The notes beneath the pieces were generated by a model, which worked only from the letters and a program-made list of their open reading frames with translations, was not told the DNA's origin and searched no databases. The translations under genes and the position numbers were made by a program. A stretch of DNA of 64,000 nucleotides from JALYLC01 sp035696365 (lineage in GTDB: Bacteria; Actinomycetota; Thermoleophilia; Gaiellales; JALYLC01), in the NCBI GenBank assembly GCA_035696365.1, contig DASRQS010000050.1:62001-126000 (forward strand), read 5' to 3'. Below are positions 27,894-36,397 of the stretch, piece by piece. Within the stretch, counting starts at the first letter, position 1. Each line of letters starts with the position of its first letter.

Positions 27894-29185
27894 CGCGTCG
27901 CCCCGGCCGCGACGAGCGACTCCTCGAGGATGGCGAGCCCGCGGTCGAGCTGCGCGTCCTCGATGTTCAGCGGCGGCAGGAAGCGGATGACGTTCGAGAA
28001 GATGCCCGAGCCCATCAGCAGCAGCCCGCGGTCGAGGGCCTCGCCGATGGTTCGCGTGACGAGCTCCGCCGCGGGCTCCTTCGTCGTGCGGTCGTTGACG
28101 AGCTCGATCGCGAGCATAGGCCCGAGGCCGCGCACGTCGCCGACCTGTGCGACCCGGCTCTGCACGTCTTCGAGCCCGGCTCGCAGCCGCTCGCCGAGGC
28201 GCGTCGCTGCGACCAGCACCTCCGGACGCGACAGCTCCTCGAGCACGACCGTCGCCGCGGCGCAGGACACGGGGTTGCCGGCGAACGTGCCGCCGAGCCC
28301 GCCGATGTGTGGCGCGTCCATGACCTCCGCGCGGCCCGTCACGGCGGCCAGCGGCAGCCCGCCGCCGAGCGTCTTGCCGGACGCGACGAGATCGGGGTGA
28401 ACGCCGTAGTGCTCGATCGCCCACATCGTCCCGGTGCGGCCGCAGCCGGACTGGATCTCGTCGTCGACGTAGAGGATGCCGTAGCGGTCGAGCAGCTCCT
28501 TCAGGCGCGCCGGGAAGTCGAGCGGCATCGGGATGAAGCCGCCCTCGCCCTGGACGGGCTCCAGCACGGCGCAGGCCACCGACTCGGGATCGACGTCGGT
28601 CTTGAACGCGAGCTCGATCGCCTCGATCGCGTCGTCGCTCGAGATGCCGCGGTACTCGTAGGGCGCGGCGACGCGGTAGATCTCGGGCGCGAACGGCCCG
28701 AACGTTTTCTTGTAGACGAGCTTCGAGGTCATCGTCATCGCGAGCAGCGTGCGCCCGTGGAACGCGCGGTCGAAGACCAGCACCGCGGGGCGGCCGGTGG
28801 CCGCGCGCGAGATCTTGACGGCGTTCTCGACGGCCTCAGCGCCGCTGTTGATGAGCATGCTCTTCGAGGCGCCCACGCACGGCGAGGTCTCGGCGAGCAG
28901 GCGGCAGACCTCGACGTAGCCCTCGTAGGAGACGACCATCGACATCTGGTGGAGGAAGCGGTCGACCTGCGCGTGCACCGCGGCGACGACCTTCTCGGGC
29001 CCGTGACCGAGGTTCTGGCAGCCGATGCCGCCCACGAAGTCGAGGTACTCGCGGCCGTCCAGATCCTCGATGATGGCGCCGTGTGCGCCGCCGACGACGA
29101 GCTTCGGGTTGCCGGCTCCGCGGGCGACGTAGCGCTCGCGCGCATCGATCAGTTTCTCTGCGACCGATTGCTCTTGCAATGCCAT
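27890..29185 (-). CDS. Class III aminotransferase (4-aminobutyrate transaminase type)
   Basis: 431 aa, PLP-dependent, fold type I. The N-terminal GREYLDFVGGIGCQNLGH and central YVDDEIQSGCGRTG motifs are typical of omega-amino acid transaminases, and the PLP lysine is in ASGKTLGGGLP. The family transfers amino groups from 4-aminobutyrate or other omega-amino acids, which are expected products of lactam opening. The start at 29185 is preceded by a GAGGGGAAG ribosome site. The following nitrilase gene overlaps its stop. Confidence 0.88.
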   Translation of the reverse strand: MALQEQSVAEKLIDARERYVARGAGNPKLVVGGAHGAIIEDLDGREYLDFVGGIGCQNLGHGPEKVVAAVHAQVDRFLHQMSMVVSYEGYVEVCRLLAETSPCVGASKSMLINSGAEAVENAVKISRAATGRPAVLVFDRAFHGRTLLAMTMTSKLVYKKTFGPFAPEIYRVAAPYEYRGISSDDAIEAIELAFKTDVDPESVACAVLEPVQGEGGFIPMPLDFPARLKELLDRYGILYVDDEIQSGCGRTGTMWAIEHYGVHPDLVASGKTLGGGLPLAAVTGRAEVMDAPHIGGLGGTFAGNPVSCAAATVVLEELSRPEVLVAATRLGERLRAGLEDVQSRVAQVGDVRGLGPMLAIELVNDRTTKEPAAELVTRTIGEALDRGLLLMGSGIFSNVIRFLPPLNIEDAQLDRGLAILEESLVAAGATR

Positions 29186-29215
29186 GCTCTTCCCCTCTCG
29201 GTGAGCGATTGTCCG

Positions 29216-29221
29216 TAGTAT
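29216..29221 (+). promoter_or_regulatory. TAGTAT -10-like element in the divergent pxpA region
   Basis: TAGTAT lies 49 nt before the pxpA start, which has its own ribosome site (GAGGGGG near 29259). No convincing -35 element is visible. On the other strand the overlapping ATACTA faces the aminotransferase gene, so the spot may serve both transcripts. Confidence 0.3.
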
Positions 29222-29270
29222 CGCTGGGTCACCGCGACGGCGGATTGCGAACCGTGGCTGAGGGGGCTGC

Positions 29271-30047
29271 GTGCGCACCATCGACATCAACTCGGACCTC
29301 GGCGAGAGCTTCGGCAACTGGCGGATGGGCAACGACGAGGCCGTGATCCCCGAGATCACCTCGGCCAACGTGGCCTGCGGCTTCCACGCCAGCGACCCCG
29401 TGACGATGATCCGGACGGTCGCGCTGTGCAAGCAGTCCGGCGTCGAGGTCGGCTCGCATCCGGGCCTGCCCGATCTGCTCGGCTTCGGGCGCCGCCCGAT
29501 CCGCATCACGCCGGACGACTGCTACGCCTACGTGCTGTACCAGACGGGGGCTCTGCAGGCCGTGCTGGCGGCCGAGGGCATGACGCTCCATCACCTCAAG
29601 CCGCACGGCGCGTTCTATTCGATCTTGCGCGAGGACGAGCCGCTGGCGGCCGCGTTCTGCGAGGCGGTCGTCGCGCTCATGCGGGAGGCCGTCGTGTACT
29701 GGCCGGAGGGCCCGGAGTTGGCGTTGCCGCGGGCGGCGCGCGAGCGCGGGATCCGCGTCGTGATGGAGGTCTACGTCGACATGGACTACGCGCCGGACGG
29801 CTCGATCGTGCTCCAGCGCGAGAAGCACCCGACCGATCTCGAGAAGGCCTCCGCGCAGATCCGACGCTTCCTCGACGACGGTGTCGTGCTGGCGAACGAC
29901 GGCAGCCTGATCCCGCTCGAGGCCGAGTCGATCTGCGTCCACGGTGATGGCCCGAACGCCGTCGAGGTAATCGGGGCGCTGCGCCGGACGATCTCCGACT
30001 GCGGCCACTCGGTCGCACCGCTTGCCGGTGCGGCATCTGCTCGCTGA
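29271..30047 (+). CDS. pxpA: 5-oxoprolinase subunit A (LamB/YcsF family)
   Basis: 258 aa, LamB/YcsF family: DINSDLGESFG at the start, ITSANVACGFHASDP around residue 25, GSHPGLPDLLGFGRR, and LKPHGAFY near residue 106. PxpA with PxpB and PxpC forms the bacterial ATP-dependent 5-oxoprolinase. pxpB and pxpC lie downstream, separated by a luciferase-like gene and a biotin carboxylase gene. The GTG start has GAGGGGG upstream. The next start overlaps the TGA by one base. Confidence 0.92.
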   Translation: MRTIDINSDLGESFGNWRMGNDEAVIPEITSANVACGFHASDPVTMIRTVALCKQSGVEVGSHPGLPDLLGFGRRPIRITPDDCYAYVLYQTGALQAVLAAEGMTLHHLKPHGAFYSILREDEPLAAAFCEAVVALMREAVVYWPEGPELALPRAARERGIRVVMEVYVDMDYAPDGSIVLQREKHPTDLEKASAQIRRFLDDGVVLANDGSLIPLEAESICVHGDGPNAVEVIGALRRTISDCGHSVAPLAGAASAR

Positions 30048-31072
30048 TGCGCTTCGGCCTTATGTTCAGCCACCAGGTGCCGCCCGGTCGCGGCATGAGC
30101 CCGCACGAGCCCTACGCGCACATGCTGCGTTGCCTGCCCCAAGCCGAGGAACTCGGCTACGAGTCGGTCTTCCAGGTCTCGCATCACGTCCAGCCGGACG
30201 GCCTCTGCCCGTCGCCGCTGATCGCCATGGCCGGCGCGGCAGCCGTGACCGAGCGCATGCGGATCGCCACCGGCTGCCTGCTCGTGCCGCTCTACGCACC
30301 GCTCAAGCTGGCCGAGGACGTCGCGGTGCTCGACTGCCTCTCCAACGGCCGCTTCGTGTTCGGCGTCGCGCCCGGCTACGTCTCGGAGGAGTTCGCCGCG
30401 CACGGGGTGCCGCGCGAGGAGCGGCAGGCGCGCTTCTGGGAGGCGCTCGACCTGCTCCAGCAGGCCTGGACGCAGGAGTCGTTCTCCTTCGACGGCCGCT
30501 TCTTCCAGGTGCCCGAGACGAGCGTGACGCCCAAGCCGATCCAGTCGCCGCTGCCCGTCTGGTACGGCCTCTCGGGCCCGCGCTCGCTGGCGCGCGCCGC
30601 GGGCCGGGGAGGCGTGCTGATGCCCTCGCCGCGCCACGGGATCGCCGAGATCCGCGAGCACGTGGCGATCTGGCAGGAGGCCGGCGGCGCAGTGGACGAG
30701 CTGCCCGTCATGCGCGAGGTCTTCGTGGCGGAGACGACCGAGCAGGCCGAGGAACTCGCGGCGCCCGCGGTTACGTATCTGTTCCGCGAGCTCTACGGCA
30801 AGAAGTCCGCCCAGGGCGAGCGCGAGCTGCGCGACGACAGCGGCCGCGTGGTCGACGCGCAGGAGCAGGTCGATTTCGACCACTTCAAGGCCCGCTACGT
30901 GATCGGCGATCCCGACTTCGCGATCGCCGAGGTGACGAAGCTGCGCGACGAGCTGGGCGCGACCGACGTGATCTGCTGGATGCACCTGCCCGGCATCTCT
31001 GGCGAGGCCGCCATGCGCTCCGTCGAGCTGTTCGCGCGCGAGGTCATGCCGGCGTTCGGAGCCGGCGCTTGA
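30047..31072 (+). CDS. LLM-class (luciferase-like) flavin/F420-dependent oxidoreductase
   Basis: 341 aa, a single luciferase-like TIM barrel. FGLMFSHQVPPGRG at the start, VFQVSHHVQ, and SNGRFVFGVAPGYVSEEF are recognisable. It is distinct in sequence from the enzyme at 6248-7264. Being embedded between pxpA and the biotin carboxylase, with overlaps on both sides, it must act with the Pxp system, perhaps by oxidising a ring compound that the Pxp enzyme then opens. The cofactor (FMN or F420) is not settled by sequence. Confidence 0.82.
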   Translation: MRFGLMFSHQVPPGRGMSPHEPYAHMLRCLPQAEELGYESVFQVSHHVQPDGLCPSPLIAMAGAAAVTERMRIATGCLLVPLYAPLKLAEDVAVLDCLSNGRFVFGVAPGYVSEEFAAHGVPREERQARFWEALDLLQQAWTQESFSFDGRFFQVPETSVTPKPIQSPLPVWYGLSGPRSLARAAGRGGVLMPSPRHGIAEIREHVAIWQEAGGAVDELPVMREVFVAETTEQAEELAAPAVTYLFRELYGKKSAQGERELRDDSGRVVDAQEQVDFDHFKARYVIGDPDFAIAEVTKLRDELGATDVICWMHLPGISGEAAMRSVELFAREVMPAFGAGA

Positions 31073-32436
31073 CGTACTTCGGCAAGGTGCTCGTCGCCAA
31101 CCGGGGTGAGATCGCGCTGCGCATCGTGCGCACGCTGCGGGAGCTGGGCATCCCGTCGGTGGCGGTCTACTCGGAGGCCGACGCCGGTGCGCTGCACGTC
31201 CAGTTGGCGGACGAGGCCGTATGCATCGGGCCGGGGCCGGTCGGCAGGAGCTACCTCGACGCGGACGCGATCCTGGGGGTGGCGAAGTCGACGCGCGCGG
31301 AGGCCATCCACCCGGGCTACGGGTTCTTCGCCGAGCACGCCGGCTTCGCGCGCGCGTGCGCGAGCGCGGGTCTGGTGTTCATCGGACCGCCGCCCGAGGC
31401 AATCGAGAGCATGGGCGTCAAGACGACCGCCAGGCGAATGATGGAACAGGCGGGTGTGCCAGTCGTGCCGGGCACGATGGAGCCGCTGGCCTCGGCGGAG
31501 GACGCCCTCGCGACCGCTCGCGAGATCGGCTATCCGGTGGCGTTCAAGACCGCCGGCGGGGGCGGGGGCAAGGGCTTTCACGTGGCGCACTCGGAGGCGG
31601 AAGGCGCGGCCGCGTTCGGTCAGGCCGCGAGCGAGGGCGAGCGCTTCTTCGCGAACGCCGACGTCTACGTCGAGCGCTACCTCGAGGATCCACGGCACGT
31701 CGAGGTGCAGATCCTCGCCGACGCGCACGGCAACGTCGTCCACCTCGGCGAGCGCGACTGCTCGATCCAGCGGCGGCACCAGAAGCTCGTCGAGGAGTCG
31801 CCGGGCCCGAGCGTCTCGCCGGAGCTGCGCGAGCGCATCTGCGCGATCGCCGTGGAGGCCGCGCGCGCCGTCGGCTACCGCGGCGCTGGCACCGTCGAGG
31901 GCCTGCTCGTGGGCGAGCAGTACTTCTTCCTCGAGATGAACACGCGCCTGCAGGTGGAGCACCCTGTCACGGAGCTGGTCACGGGGCTCGACATCGTGCG
32001 CGAGCAGATCCGCGTCGCCGCGGGCGAGCCGCTCTCGTTCCGGCAGGAGGACGTCGTCTTCCGCGGTCACGCGATCGAGTGCCGCATCAACGCAGAGTCG
32101 GCGCACCTCCGCTTCGTGCCGCTGCCAGGCACGATCACGCGCTACGAGGAGCCCGGCGGTCCGGGCGTGCGCGTCGACTCGGGCGTCTTCGCCGGCTGGA
32201 CGGTACCGCCGTTCTACGACTCGCTGCTGGCCAAGCTGATCGTCTGGGACGAGACGCGCGAGGCCGCCACGGCGCGCATGCTGCGGGCGCTCGGGGAGTT
32301 CCGGATCGAGGGCATCACGACGCTCGTGCCGTTCCACCGCGCCCTGCTGGCGAGCGACGAATGGGCGCGTGGCGAAACGGCCGCCAACCTCCTGGGCGAC
32401 TCCGACTGGCTCGCCGCAACCGCCCCCGCCGATTAG
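31069..32436 (+). CDS. accC: Biotin carboxylase subunit
   Basis: 455 aa, complete biotin carboxylase: VLVANRGEIALRIVRT at the start, the glycine-rich ATP loop GGGGGKGFHVAHSE, RHVEVQILAD, ERDCSIQRRHQKLVEE and the catalytic EMNTRLQVEHPVTE. It carboxylates biotin on the carrier with bicarbonate and ATP. The start is taken as TTG at 31069, overlapping the preceding TGA, because it puts the FGKVLVANRG strand at the normal distance from the N-terminus. No acyl-CoA carboxyltransferase subunit lies nearby; pxpC, annotated by homology as a biotin-dependent carboxyltransferase-like fold, is the only candidate partner. Confidence 0.92.
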   Translation: MTYFGKVLVANRGEIALRIVRTLRELGIPSVAVYSEADAGALHVQLADEAVCIGPGPVGRSYLDADAILGVAKSTRAEAIHPGYGFFAEHAGFARACASAGLVFIGPPPEAIESMGVKTTARRMMEQAGVPVVPGTMEPLASAEDALATAREIGYPVAFKTAGGGGGKGFHVAHSEAEGAAAFGQAASEGERFFANADVYVERYLEDPRHVEVQILADAHGNVVHLGERDCSIQRRHQKLVEESPGPSVSPELRERICAIAVEAARAVGYRGAGTVEGLLVGEQYFFLEMNTRLQVEHPVTELVTGLDIVREQIRVAAGEPLSFRQEDVVFRGHAIECRINAESAHLRFVPLPGTITRYEEPGGPGVRVDSGVFAGWTVPPFYDSLLAKLIVWDETREAATARMLRALGEFRIEGITTLVPFHRALLASDEWARGETAANLLGDSDWLAATAPAD

Positions 32437-32438
32437 TT

Positions 32439-32444
32439 TAGAGT
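32439..32444 (+). promoter_or_regulatory. TAGAGT -10-like hexamer before pxpB
   Basis: TAGAGT lies 7 nt before the pxpB ATG and immediately after the accC stop (TAG 32434-32436); no ribosome site is present. It may be an internal leaderless promoter that lets pxpBC and the carrier be expressed independently of pxpA. Confidence 0.4.
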
Positions 32445-32451
32445 CCGCCGG

Positions 32452-33351
32452 ATGCCACCGATCGTCGAGCCCCCGCTGCCCGAGGCGCGCTACACCTACG
32501 GTGGCGACGAGTTCATCTTCTGCGAGATCGCGGAGGCCATGAGCTTCGGCGCCAACTTCAAGGCGCTCGCGATCTGCCAGGAGCTGGGCCGGCGCAAGGT
32601 CGACGGCATCGTCGAGATCTGCCCGGCCAACGCGAGCTACCTCGTGCGCCTCGATCCCGACGTCGTGGCGCCGTCCGATCTGCTCGCCCAGCTCAAGGAG
32701 ATCGAGGCCTCGCTCGACACGGCGCACGTCAGCTTCTCGACGCGCGTGATCGACGTGCCCGCCTACTACGACGATCCCTGGACGCGCGAGGTGCTGATGC
32801 GCTTCCGCGACAATCACCAAGCACCCGAGGGCACCGACCTCGAGTACGTCACTCGCATCAACGGATTTGCGACGGAGCAGGAGTTCATCGAGGCCCATCA
32901 CGGCTCGCCCTACTACGTCTCGATGGTCGGCTTCGTGCCGGGCCTGCCCTGGTGCTTCCAGATGCTCGGGCCCGAGCGCCAGCTCGAGGTGCCCAAGTAC
33001 CTGACGCCGCGCACCGACACGCCGGCGCTCGCGCTCTCGCACGGCGGCGCCTTCGCGGCCATCTATCCCGTGCAGGGCCCCGGCGGCTACCAGCTGTTCG
33101 CGATGTGCCCGGTGCCGATCTTCGACCCCAAGGAGGAGCTGCCGGACTTCCAGGACTCCTTCGTGATCTTCCGGGTAGGCGACATCCTCAAGATCCGGCC
33201 GGTCGACCGCGAGGGCTACGACGCCATCCGCGCCGAGGTCGAGGCCAAGACGTACCGCTACAAGATGGTCGACGTGGAGTTCGAGCCGCAGGCGTTCTTC
33301 GCCGATCCCGAGGCGTACAACGCCGAACTCGTGCAGAGGCTGTACGCGTGA
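32452..33351 (+). CDS. pxpB: 5-oxoprolinase subunit B (allophanate hydrolase subunit 1 family)
   Basis: 299 aa, KipI/PxpB family. The C-terminal half carries YVSMVGFVPGLPWCF, PKYLTPRTDTPALAL and the IYPVQGPGGYQLF motif. At about 300 aa it is longer than the compact PxpB of E. coli because of an N-terminal and a C-terminal extension. PxpB and PxpC form the part that uses ATP for 5-oxoproline opening. It is translationally coupled to pxpC by GTGA. Confidence 0.88.
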   Translation: MPPIVEPPLPEARYTYGGDEFIFCEIAEAMSFGANFKALAICQELGRRKVDGIVEICPANASYLVRLDPDVVAPSDLLAQLKEIEASLDTAHVSFSTRVIDVPAYYDDPWTREVLMRFRDNHQAPEGTDLEYVTRINGFATEQEFIEAHHGSPYYVSMVGFVPGLPWCFQMLGPERQLEVPKYLTPRTDTPALALSHGGAFAAIYPVQGPGGYQLFAMCPVPIFDPKEELPDFQDSFVIFRVGDILKIRPVDREGYDAIRAEVEAKTYRYKMVDVEFEPQAFFADPEAYNAELVQRLYA

Positions 33352-34313
33352 TCCGCGTCCACGACGGCGGGGTGCGCACGACGGTTCAGGACGCCGGCCG
33401 CTTCGGGCTGTACCACCTCGGCATGCCGCCCTCAGGCGCGCTCGACGACTACTCTTTCCGCGCCGCCAACCTGCTCGTCGGCAACGACGAGAGCGCCGCA
33501 GTGCTCGAGGCGACCTTCAGCGGGCCGACGCTCGAGTTCGAAGAGGACGCCGTGATCGCCGTCACCGGCGCCGACCTGCCGCTGAAGCTCGACGGCGAGG
33601 AGCAGCCCGGCTGGACATCGCTCGCCGTCAAGGCCGGTCAGGTGCTCTCGTTCGACTTCCTGCGCGCAGGCGCTCGCGCCTACATCGCCGTCGCCGGCGG
33701 AATCGACGTGCCGGTCGTATTCGGCAGCCGCTCGACCTACGCGCTCTGCGTGATCGGCGGCCACGAGGGCCGTGCCCTGCGCGAGGGCGACGCCCTGCCC
33801 GTCGGCAGCGCCCGTCCGGCTGCGCCCGGCCGCACCGTCGAGGAACGGCTCCGCCCGGCCCTGCCCAAGGAAGTCGAGCTGCGCGTCAACATGGGGCTGT
33901 GCGACTATCGCCTCTCCGAGGAGGGGCGCGCGTCGTTCCTCGAGAGCGAGTGGACCGTGACGCCCGCGGCCGACCGCATCGGCTACCGCTACCGCGGCGG
34001 CCAGCTCTCGTTCGTCGAGCGCGAGCAGCCGTTCGGCGCCGGCAGCGATCCGTCCAACGTGGTCGATCTCGGCTACCCGGTTGGCTCCATCCAGGTGCCG
34101 GGCGGCGTCGAGCCGATCTGCCTGCTCAACGACGCCGTCACCGGCGGCGGCTACGTCACGATCGGCACGGTCATCAGCGTCGACCGCGACGTGCTCGCGC
34201 AGTCGAAGACCCACGGCAAGACCCGCTTCCGCGCAGTCGGCATCGAGGAGGCGCTGCAGGCCCGCGCCGAGCGGCGTGCCCGCCTCGATGCAGTGCGCGC
34301 CGCCCTTTCCTAG
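33348..34313 (+). CDS. pxpC: 5-oxoprolinase subunit C (biotin-dependent carboxyltransferase-like family)
   Basis: 321 aa, PxpC/KipA/allophanate hydrolase subunit 2 family. It begins with GGVRTTVQDAGRFGLYHLG and continues with MPPSGALDDYSFRAANLLVG and GSRSTYALCVIGG. The start GTG at 33348 overlaps the pxpB stop. In urea amidolyase the same domain is fused to biotin carboxylase and biotin carrier; here all parts are separate genes in the same cluster, which argues that the biotin module may serve this complex. Confidence 0.9.
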   Translation: MIRVHDGGVRTTVQDAGRFGLYHLGMPPSGALDDYSFRAANLLVGNDESAAVLEATFSGPTLEFEEDAVIAVTGADLPLKLDGEEQPGWTSLAVKAGQVLSFDFLRAGARAYIAVAGGIDVPVVFGSRSTYALCVIGGHEGRALREGDALPVGSARPAAPGRTVEERLRPALPKEVELRVNMGLCDYRLSEEGRASFLESEWTVTPAADRIGYRYRGGQLSFVEREQPFGAGSDPSNVVDLGYPVGSIQVPGGVEPICLLNDAVTGGGYVTIGTVISVDRDVLAQSKTHGKTRFRAVGIEEALQARAERRARLDAVRAALS

Positions 34314-34329
34314 CCAGAGGAGTTCGACG

Positions 34330-34575
34330 ATGGCAGAGCGCACGGTCCGTTCGCCGCTCCCCGGCACGTTCTTCCGGCGGCCGAGCCCGGAGGCCGAGCC
34401 GTTCGTGAACGAGGGCGACGCGGTCGCCACCGGCGACGTGATCGGCCTCGTCGAGGTCATGAAGACGTACTACGAGCTGAAGGCCGACCAGGATGGCATC
34501 GCGGACCGCTTCCTGATCGAGGACGCCGCGCCGGTCGACGCGGGCGACGATGTGCTCGCCCTGCGCGACGCCTGA
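34330..34575 (+). CDS. Stand-alone biotin carboxyl carrier protein
   Basis: 81 aa, a minimal biotinyl domain. The biotin attachment lysine is Lys45 in LVEVMKTYYE (family E-x-M-K). There is no Ala/Pro-rich N-terminal linker of the kind AccB has, so it is a free-standing carrier. The ribosome site AGAGGAG (34317-34323) precedes the ATG at good distance. It completes the set accC-pxpB-pxpC-carrier. Its stop is 7 bp from the end of the convergent cupin gene. Confidence 0.88.
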   Translation: MAERTVRSPLPGTFFRRPSPEAEPFVNEGDAVATGDVIGLVEVMKTYYELKADQDGIADRFLIEDAAPVDAGDDVLALRDA

Positions 34576-34581
34576 GCAGAG

Positions 34582-35053
34582 CTATTCCTCCGCGAGCGGA
34601 GGCCCCACGACCTCCATTGCCGACCTCGCGGCCCGTCGTGGCGAACGCGGACCGGTCGCCGGCACGCGACCCCCGTGCAGCGAAGAGCTCGAAGAAGCGC
34701 TCCATGCCCGACGGCGTGAAGACGATGAGGAGGCGGGCCGGCGCGTCGCCGACGTTGCGCCAAATGTGGTGCAGACCGCGGGGGATGAAGACGAAGGCTC
34801 CGCTCGGTGCCGCGTGCAGATCCGCTCCGAGACGGAACTGGAGGTCGCCCTCGAGGACGTAGATGAGCTCGTCCTCGTTCGCGTGCAGGTGGCGCGGCGG
34901 ACCCTCGCCTGCGGGAAGCGTGGTCTCCATGACCGCCACGCTCCCGCCGGTCTCGGCTGTCCTCGCTTTGAACGTGACCGAGCCACCGAGGGCGTTCACG
35001 AGCGTCTCGCCCTCGCCGGGACCGAGCACGACTGCGTGCGCCTCGTCGCTCAT
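34582..35053 (-). pseudogene. Cupin protein with C-terminal frameshift
   Basis: The first ~145 residues are a single-domain cupin: RHLHANEDELIYVLEG (metal-binding His/His/Glu motif), then GLHHIWRN. After GREVG the frame runs on into a low-complexity tail overlapping the carrier gene on the other strand down to 34457. One base off, the same DNA reads MEVVGPPLAEE and stops at 34582, a natural end for this cupin type. An extra A at about 34619 explains it. It may be a real loss, a variable C-terminus, or an assembly error. The ATG overlaps the aminotransferase stop (ATGA). Confidence 0.6.
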
Positions 35054-35961
35054 TCGAACGGCGGCACGTCGTCGACGGCGACCGTGAAGCGCGGGTCGTC
35101 GTGCCACGCCCAGTAGGTGTCGTGGATGCGCTGCGTGACCGGGCCGATGCGGCCGTCGCCGAGCGGCGTCCCGTCCACGGACGTGACGAAGAAGACACCG
35201 CCGGCCGTGCTGGCTCCGAAGGCCTCGTCCGCCTCTCGTAGCGCGTGCACCGTGACCTCGCCGACATCGGCGTGGATGCCGAGCTCGCGCGCAATGTCGA
35301 GCACGGTGTGACGCGTGATCCCCTCGAGCACGTTCGTGGACGGGGTCTGCAGCACGCCGTCGCGCACGATGAAGACGTTGAAGCCGGCGCCCTCGGTGAC
35401 GAGGCCCTTGCCGTCCGAGAGCACGACGTTGTCGCCGCCGGCGTCGTAGGCCGAGAGCAGGGCCTGCTCGAAGTCGAGCCAGTGGTAGTTCTTGATGCGC
35501 GGGTCGACGGCCTTGTTCGAGATGCGCTCGGTCTCGCCCACGACCAGGCGGATTCCCCGCTCGCGCTGCTCCGGCGTGGCGATCCAGACGTACGGGATGG
35601 CGAAGCAGTACATCCGGTTGACGCACAGCCGGATGTCGCGCGAGCCCGCCACGGGCATGCCGCGCGTCGCGATCACCTCGACGTACGCGTCCTCGATGCC
35701 CGCGCGGCGGACGCAGTCGGCGAGTACGCGCGTCAGCCCGTCGCGGTCGACCGGCAACTCCAGGCGCAGCTTCTCGAGGCCCGCGAAGAAGCGATCGAGG
35801 TGCTTGTCGAGCCGGAAGAAGTTGCCCTTCCAGACCGCGACGACGTCATAGGTCGCGTCCGAGCGCAGGAAGCCGAGGTCGAGAATCGGCACGCTCGCCT
35901 GTGCGATCGGCATGAAGCCGCCGTCGATGTACGCCACGCCTGCAGAGGTGTCCGTCGCCAT
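35050..35961 (-). CDS. Class IV aminotransferase (branched-chain/D-amino acid type)
   Basis: 303 aa, fold type IV PLP enzyme. The PLP lysine is Lys157 in RIKNYHWLDFEQAL, and VTEGAGFNVFIV and NVLEGITRHTVLDIA are the phosphate-cup motifs. It could deaminate a branched-chain or D-amino acid or act on an omega-amine; the motifs do not choose. A TAGCAT hexamer sits 6 nt before the ATG, and the nearest other gene is divergent with its own TAGTGT element. The cupin gene is co-transcribed. Confidence 0.85.
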   Translation of the reverse strand: MATDTSAGVAYIDGGFMPIAQASVPILDLGFLRSDATYDVVAVWKGNFFRLDKHLDRFFAGLEKLRLELPVDRDGLTRVLADCVRRAGIEDAYVEVIATRGMPVAGSRDIRLCVNRMYCFAIPYVWIATPEQRERGIRLVVGETERISNKAVDPRIKNYHWLDFEQALLSAYDAGGDNVVLSDGKGLVTEGAGFNVFIVRDGVLQTPSTNVLEGITRHTVLDIARELGIHADVGEVTVHALREADEAFGASTAGGVFFVTSVDGTPLGDGRIGPVTQRIHDTYWAWHDDPRFTVAVDDVPPFE

Positions 35962-35967
35962 GCGCCG

Positions 35968-35973
35968 ATGCTA
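35968..35973 (-). promoter_or_regulatory. TAGCAT -10-like hexamer for the class IV aminotransferase
   Basis: On the minus strand TAGCAT is followed by 6 nt and the ATG at 35961; no ribosome site. Together with TAGTGT at 36001 (plus strand) it forms a compact back-to-back promoter pair only 27 bp apart. Confidence 0.45.
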
Positions 35974-36000
35974 CCGATCGTGCGCCGGGCGCTCCTGCCC

Positions 36001-36006
36001 TAGTGT
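36001..36006 (+). promoter_or_regulatory. TAGTGT -10-like hexamer for the SnoaL-like gene
   Basis: TAGTGT is 7 nt before GTG at 36014. This spacing, repeated at other genes in the window, favours GTG 36014 over the in-frame ATG at 36026. Confidence 0.4.
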
Positions 36007-36013
36007 TGCGGCC

Positions 36014-36397
36014 GTGGCGGGCGAGATGACAGGGGAACGGCTGCACGAGGCGCTGGCGGCGTGGAACACCGGCGATGCCGAGCGCGTGCTCGCGTTCTGG
36101 GGTGACGACTGCGTCTACCACGCGTCCTTCGGCCCCGAGCTCATGGGCCGGACGTTCGCCGGCCGCGATGCGGCTCGCGAGGGCATCCAACAGTTCTTCG
36201 ATCGCTACCCGGACGGCGAGTTCGCCGACACCGAGGTGATGGTGGCGGGCTCTCGCGGAGCGGCCGAGTGGACGTTCCGGGCGACCGATGACGACGGTCA
36301 GCCGTTCGAGGTGCGAGGTTGCGATCTGTTCGAGTTCGATGGCGACCTGATCAGGGTCAAGAACGCGTTCAGGAAGATCCTCGAGAACCTCGATTGA
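36014..36397 (+). CDS. SnoaL/NTF2-like family protein
   Basis: 127 aa from GTG. NTF2-like fold: helix LHEALAAWNTGDAERVLAFW, then DCVYHASFG and MGRTFAGRDAAREGIQQFF, ending in FDGDLIRVKNAFRKI. Possible isomerase, dehydratase or ring-hydroxylase accessory role. GTG 36014 is chosen because TAGTGT is 7 nt upstream; ATG 36026 would remove four residues. Its last 29 bp overlap the convergent molybdenum hydroxylase large subunit gene. Confidence 0.65.
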   Translation: MAGEMTGERLHEALAAWNTGDAERVLAFWGDDCVYHASFGPELMGRTFAGRDAAREGIQQFFDRYPDGEFADTEVMVAGSRGAAEWTFRATDDDGQPFEVRGCDLFEFDGDLIRVKNAFRKILENLD

